A stretch of 5,586 bases of DNA from Terriglobia bacterium (GTDB lineage: Bacteria > Acidobacteriota > Terriglobia > UBA7540). The stretch spans positions 1-5,586 of the forward strand of contig JASHTZ010000767.1 in NCBI GenBank assembly GCA_030040295.1, written 5' to 3'. The notes under the pieces are model-generated. The model saw nothing but the letters and a program-made list of their open reading frames with translations, searched no databases and was not told where the DNA came from. Made by a program: the position numbers and the translations under genes. Every line of letters starts with the position of its first letter. Within the stretch, counting starts at the first letter, position 1. This document shows, piece after piece, positions 5,300 to 5,586 of the stretch.

Positions 5300-5586
5300 C
5301 TACCTTGGTCTGCTGGCGATGCGGACACGTCCCGGTTCCACCAATGTGAAAGCGTTCCAGAGACGCGAGCCCAGCTTAGCCACTGCTTCAACGACAAACA
5401 GTGGCTTGGCCCGGCGCACGCGGCTGGGAAACCTCACCAGCATTACTCCCGCTGAAGAGTGCCCGCGCGCGTACACCAATTCGCCGAAATCGGAGTCTTC
5501 CGTGATGAGGATGCGACGCTCGCTCAACGCGCGCCTGATCACCAATTCATCCGCTGAGCCTTTGGCGGCTTCGGCAATCGCGACTA
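5300..5586 (-). CDS. DUF5615 family PIN-like protein (toxin family), 5'-partial
   Basis: The frame runs from the window edge to a TAG at 5300-5302, so the N-terminus is missing. About 95 residues are visible, against roughly 110-120 for the family. The visible part starts VAIAEAAKGSADELVIRRAL and contains the signature RRILITEDSDFGELVYARG, with the acidic residues of the PIN-like site, followed by GVMLVRFP and a C-terminal FTLVEPGRVRI. A TTG at 5545 could be mistaken for the start, but family similarity clearly continues upstream of it. Members are predicted PIN-fold nucleases, often encoded next to a DUF433 antitoxin, which here would lie beyond 5586. The gene sits on the side of the tRNA-Pro remnant where an inserted element is expected. 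Nuclease activity is a family-level prediction. Confidence 0.87.
   Translation of the reverse strand, partial: VAIAEAAKGSADELVIRRALSERRILITEDSDFGELVYARGHSSAGVMLVRFPSRVRRAKPLFVVEAVAKLGSRLWNAFTLVEPGRVRIASRPR

Noticed and set aside
5032..5397. 121-codon minus-strand frame running through the tRNA remnant
   Set aside because: Its FGTKRSPVQIWAPRP segment is simply the translated tRNA-Pro 3' half, and the rest overlaps the leader and the 3' end of the toxin-like gene in another frame. Such translations are common annotation artefacts.

Overview
The window looks like chromosomal DNA of an acidobacterium (Acidobacteriota, probably class Terriglobia, near Granulicella or Acidobacterium). The basis is high GC and, above all, a 131-residue cupin that matches, from memory, the manganese-dependent hydroxynitrile lyase of Granulicella tundricola, including its metal ligands and active-site positions. 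No 16S or other taxonomic marker is present, so the placement is an inference.

Layout, left to right. Positions 1-633 (+) hold the 3' part of a low-complexity Pro/Gly/Ser-rich protein of unknown function, with a perfect 12-bp inverted repeat inside it. All other genes are on the minus strand and are transcribed right to left. At the far right (5300-5586) is a DUF5615 PIN-like toxin-family gene cut by the window edge. Next come a 3'-half remnant of tRNA-Pro(CGG) at 5143-5187 and a GC-rich hairpin leader. Then follow an aldehyde dehydrogenase (3596-5035), the hydroxynitrile-lyase-like cupin (3184-3579), a terminator-like hairpin, osmC (2473-2898) with its own candidate promoter, a zinc-type CDF transporter (1538-2467), and the MEMO-family gene amrB (642-1469), which converges on the first gene with 8 bp between stop codons.

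Three transcription units are proposed. (i) Aldehyde dehydrogenase plus cupin, 16 bp apart: the cupin could split a cyanohydrin into aldehyde and HCN, and the dehydrogenase could oxidise the aldehyde. (ii) osmC plus CDF transporter, 5 bp apart: peroxide detoxification joined to Zn(II)-type metal efflux. (iii) amrB, behind a TTGACA-17-TACGAT promoter placed so that transcription would start on the A of the ATG, predicting a leaderless mRNA.

The most interesting points are the dehydrogenase/hydroxynitrile lyase pair, the tRNA-Pro 3' remnant (probably the far-end att scar of an integrated element that would carry the toxin-like gene), and the leaderless amrB promoter. No complete mobile element, CRISPR array, rRNA or intact tRNA was seen.
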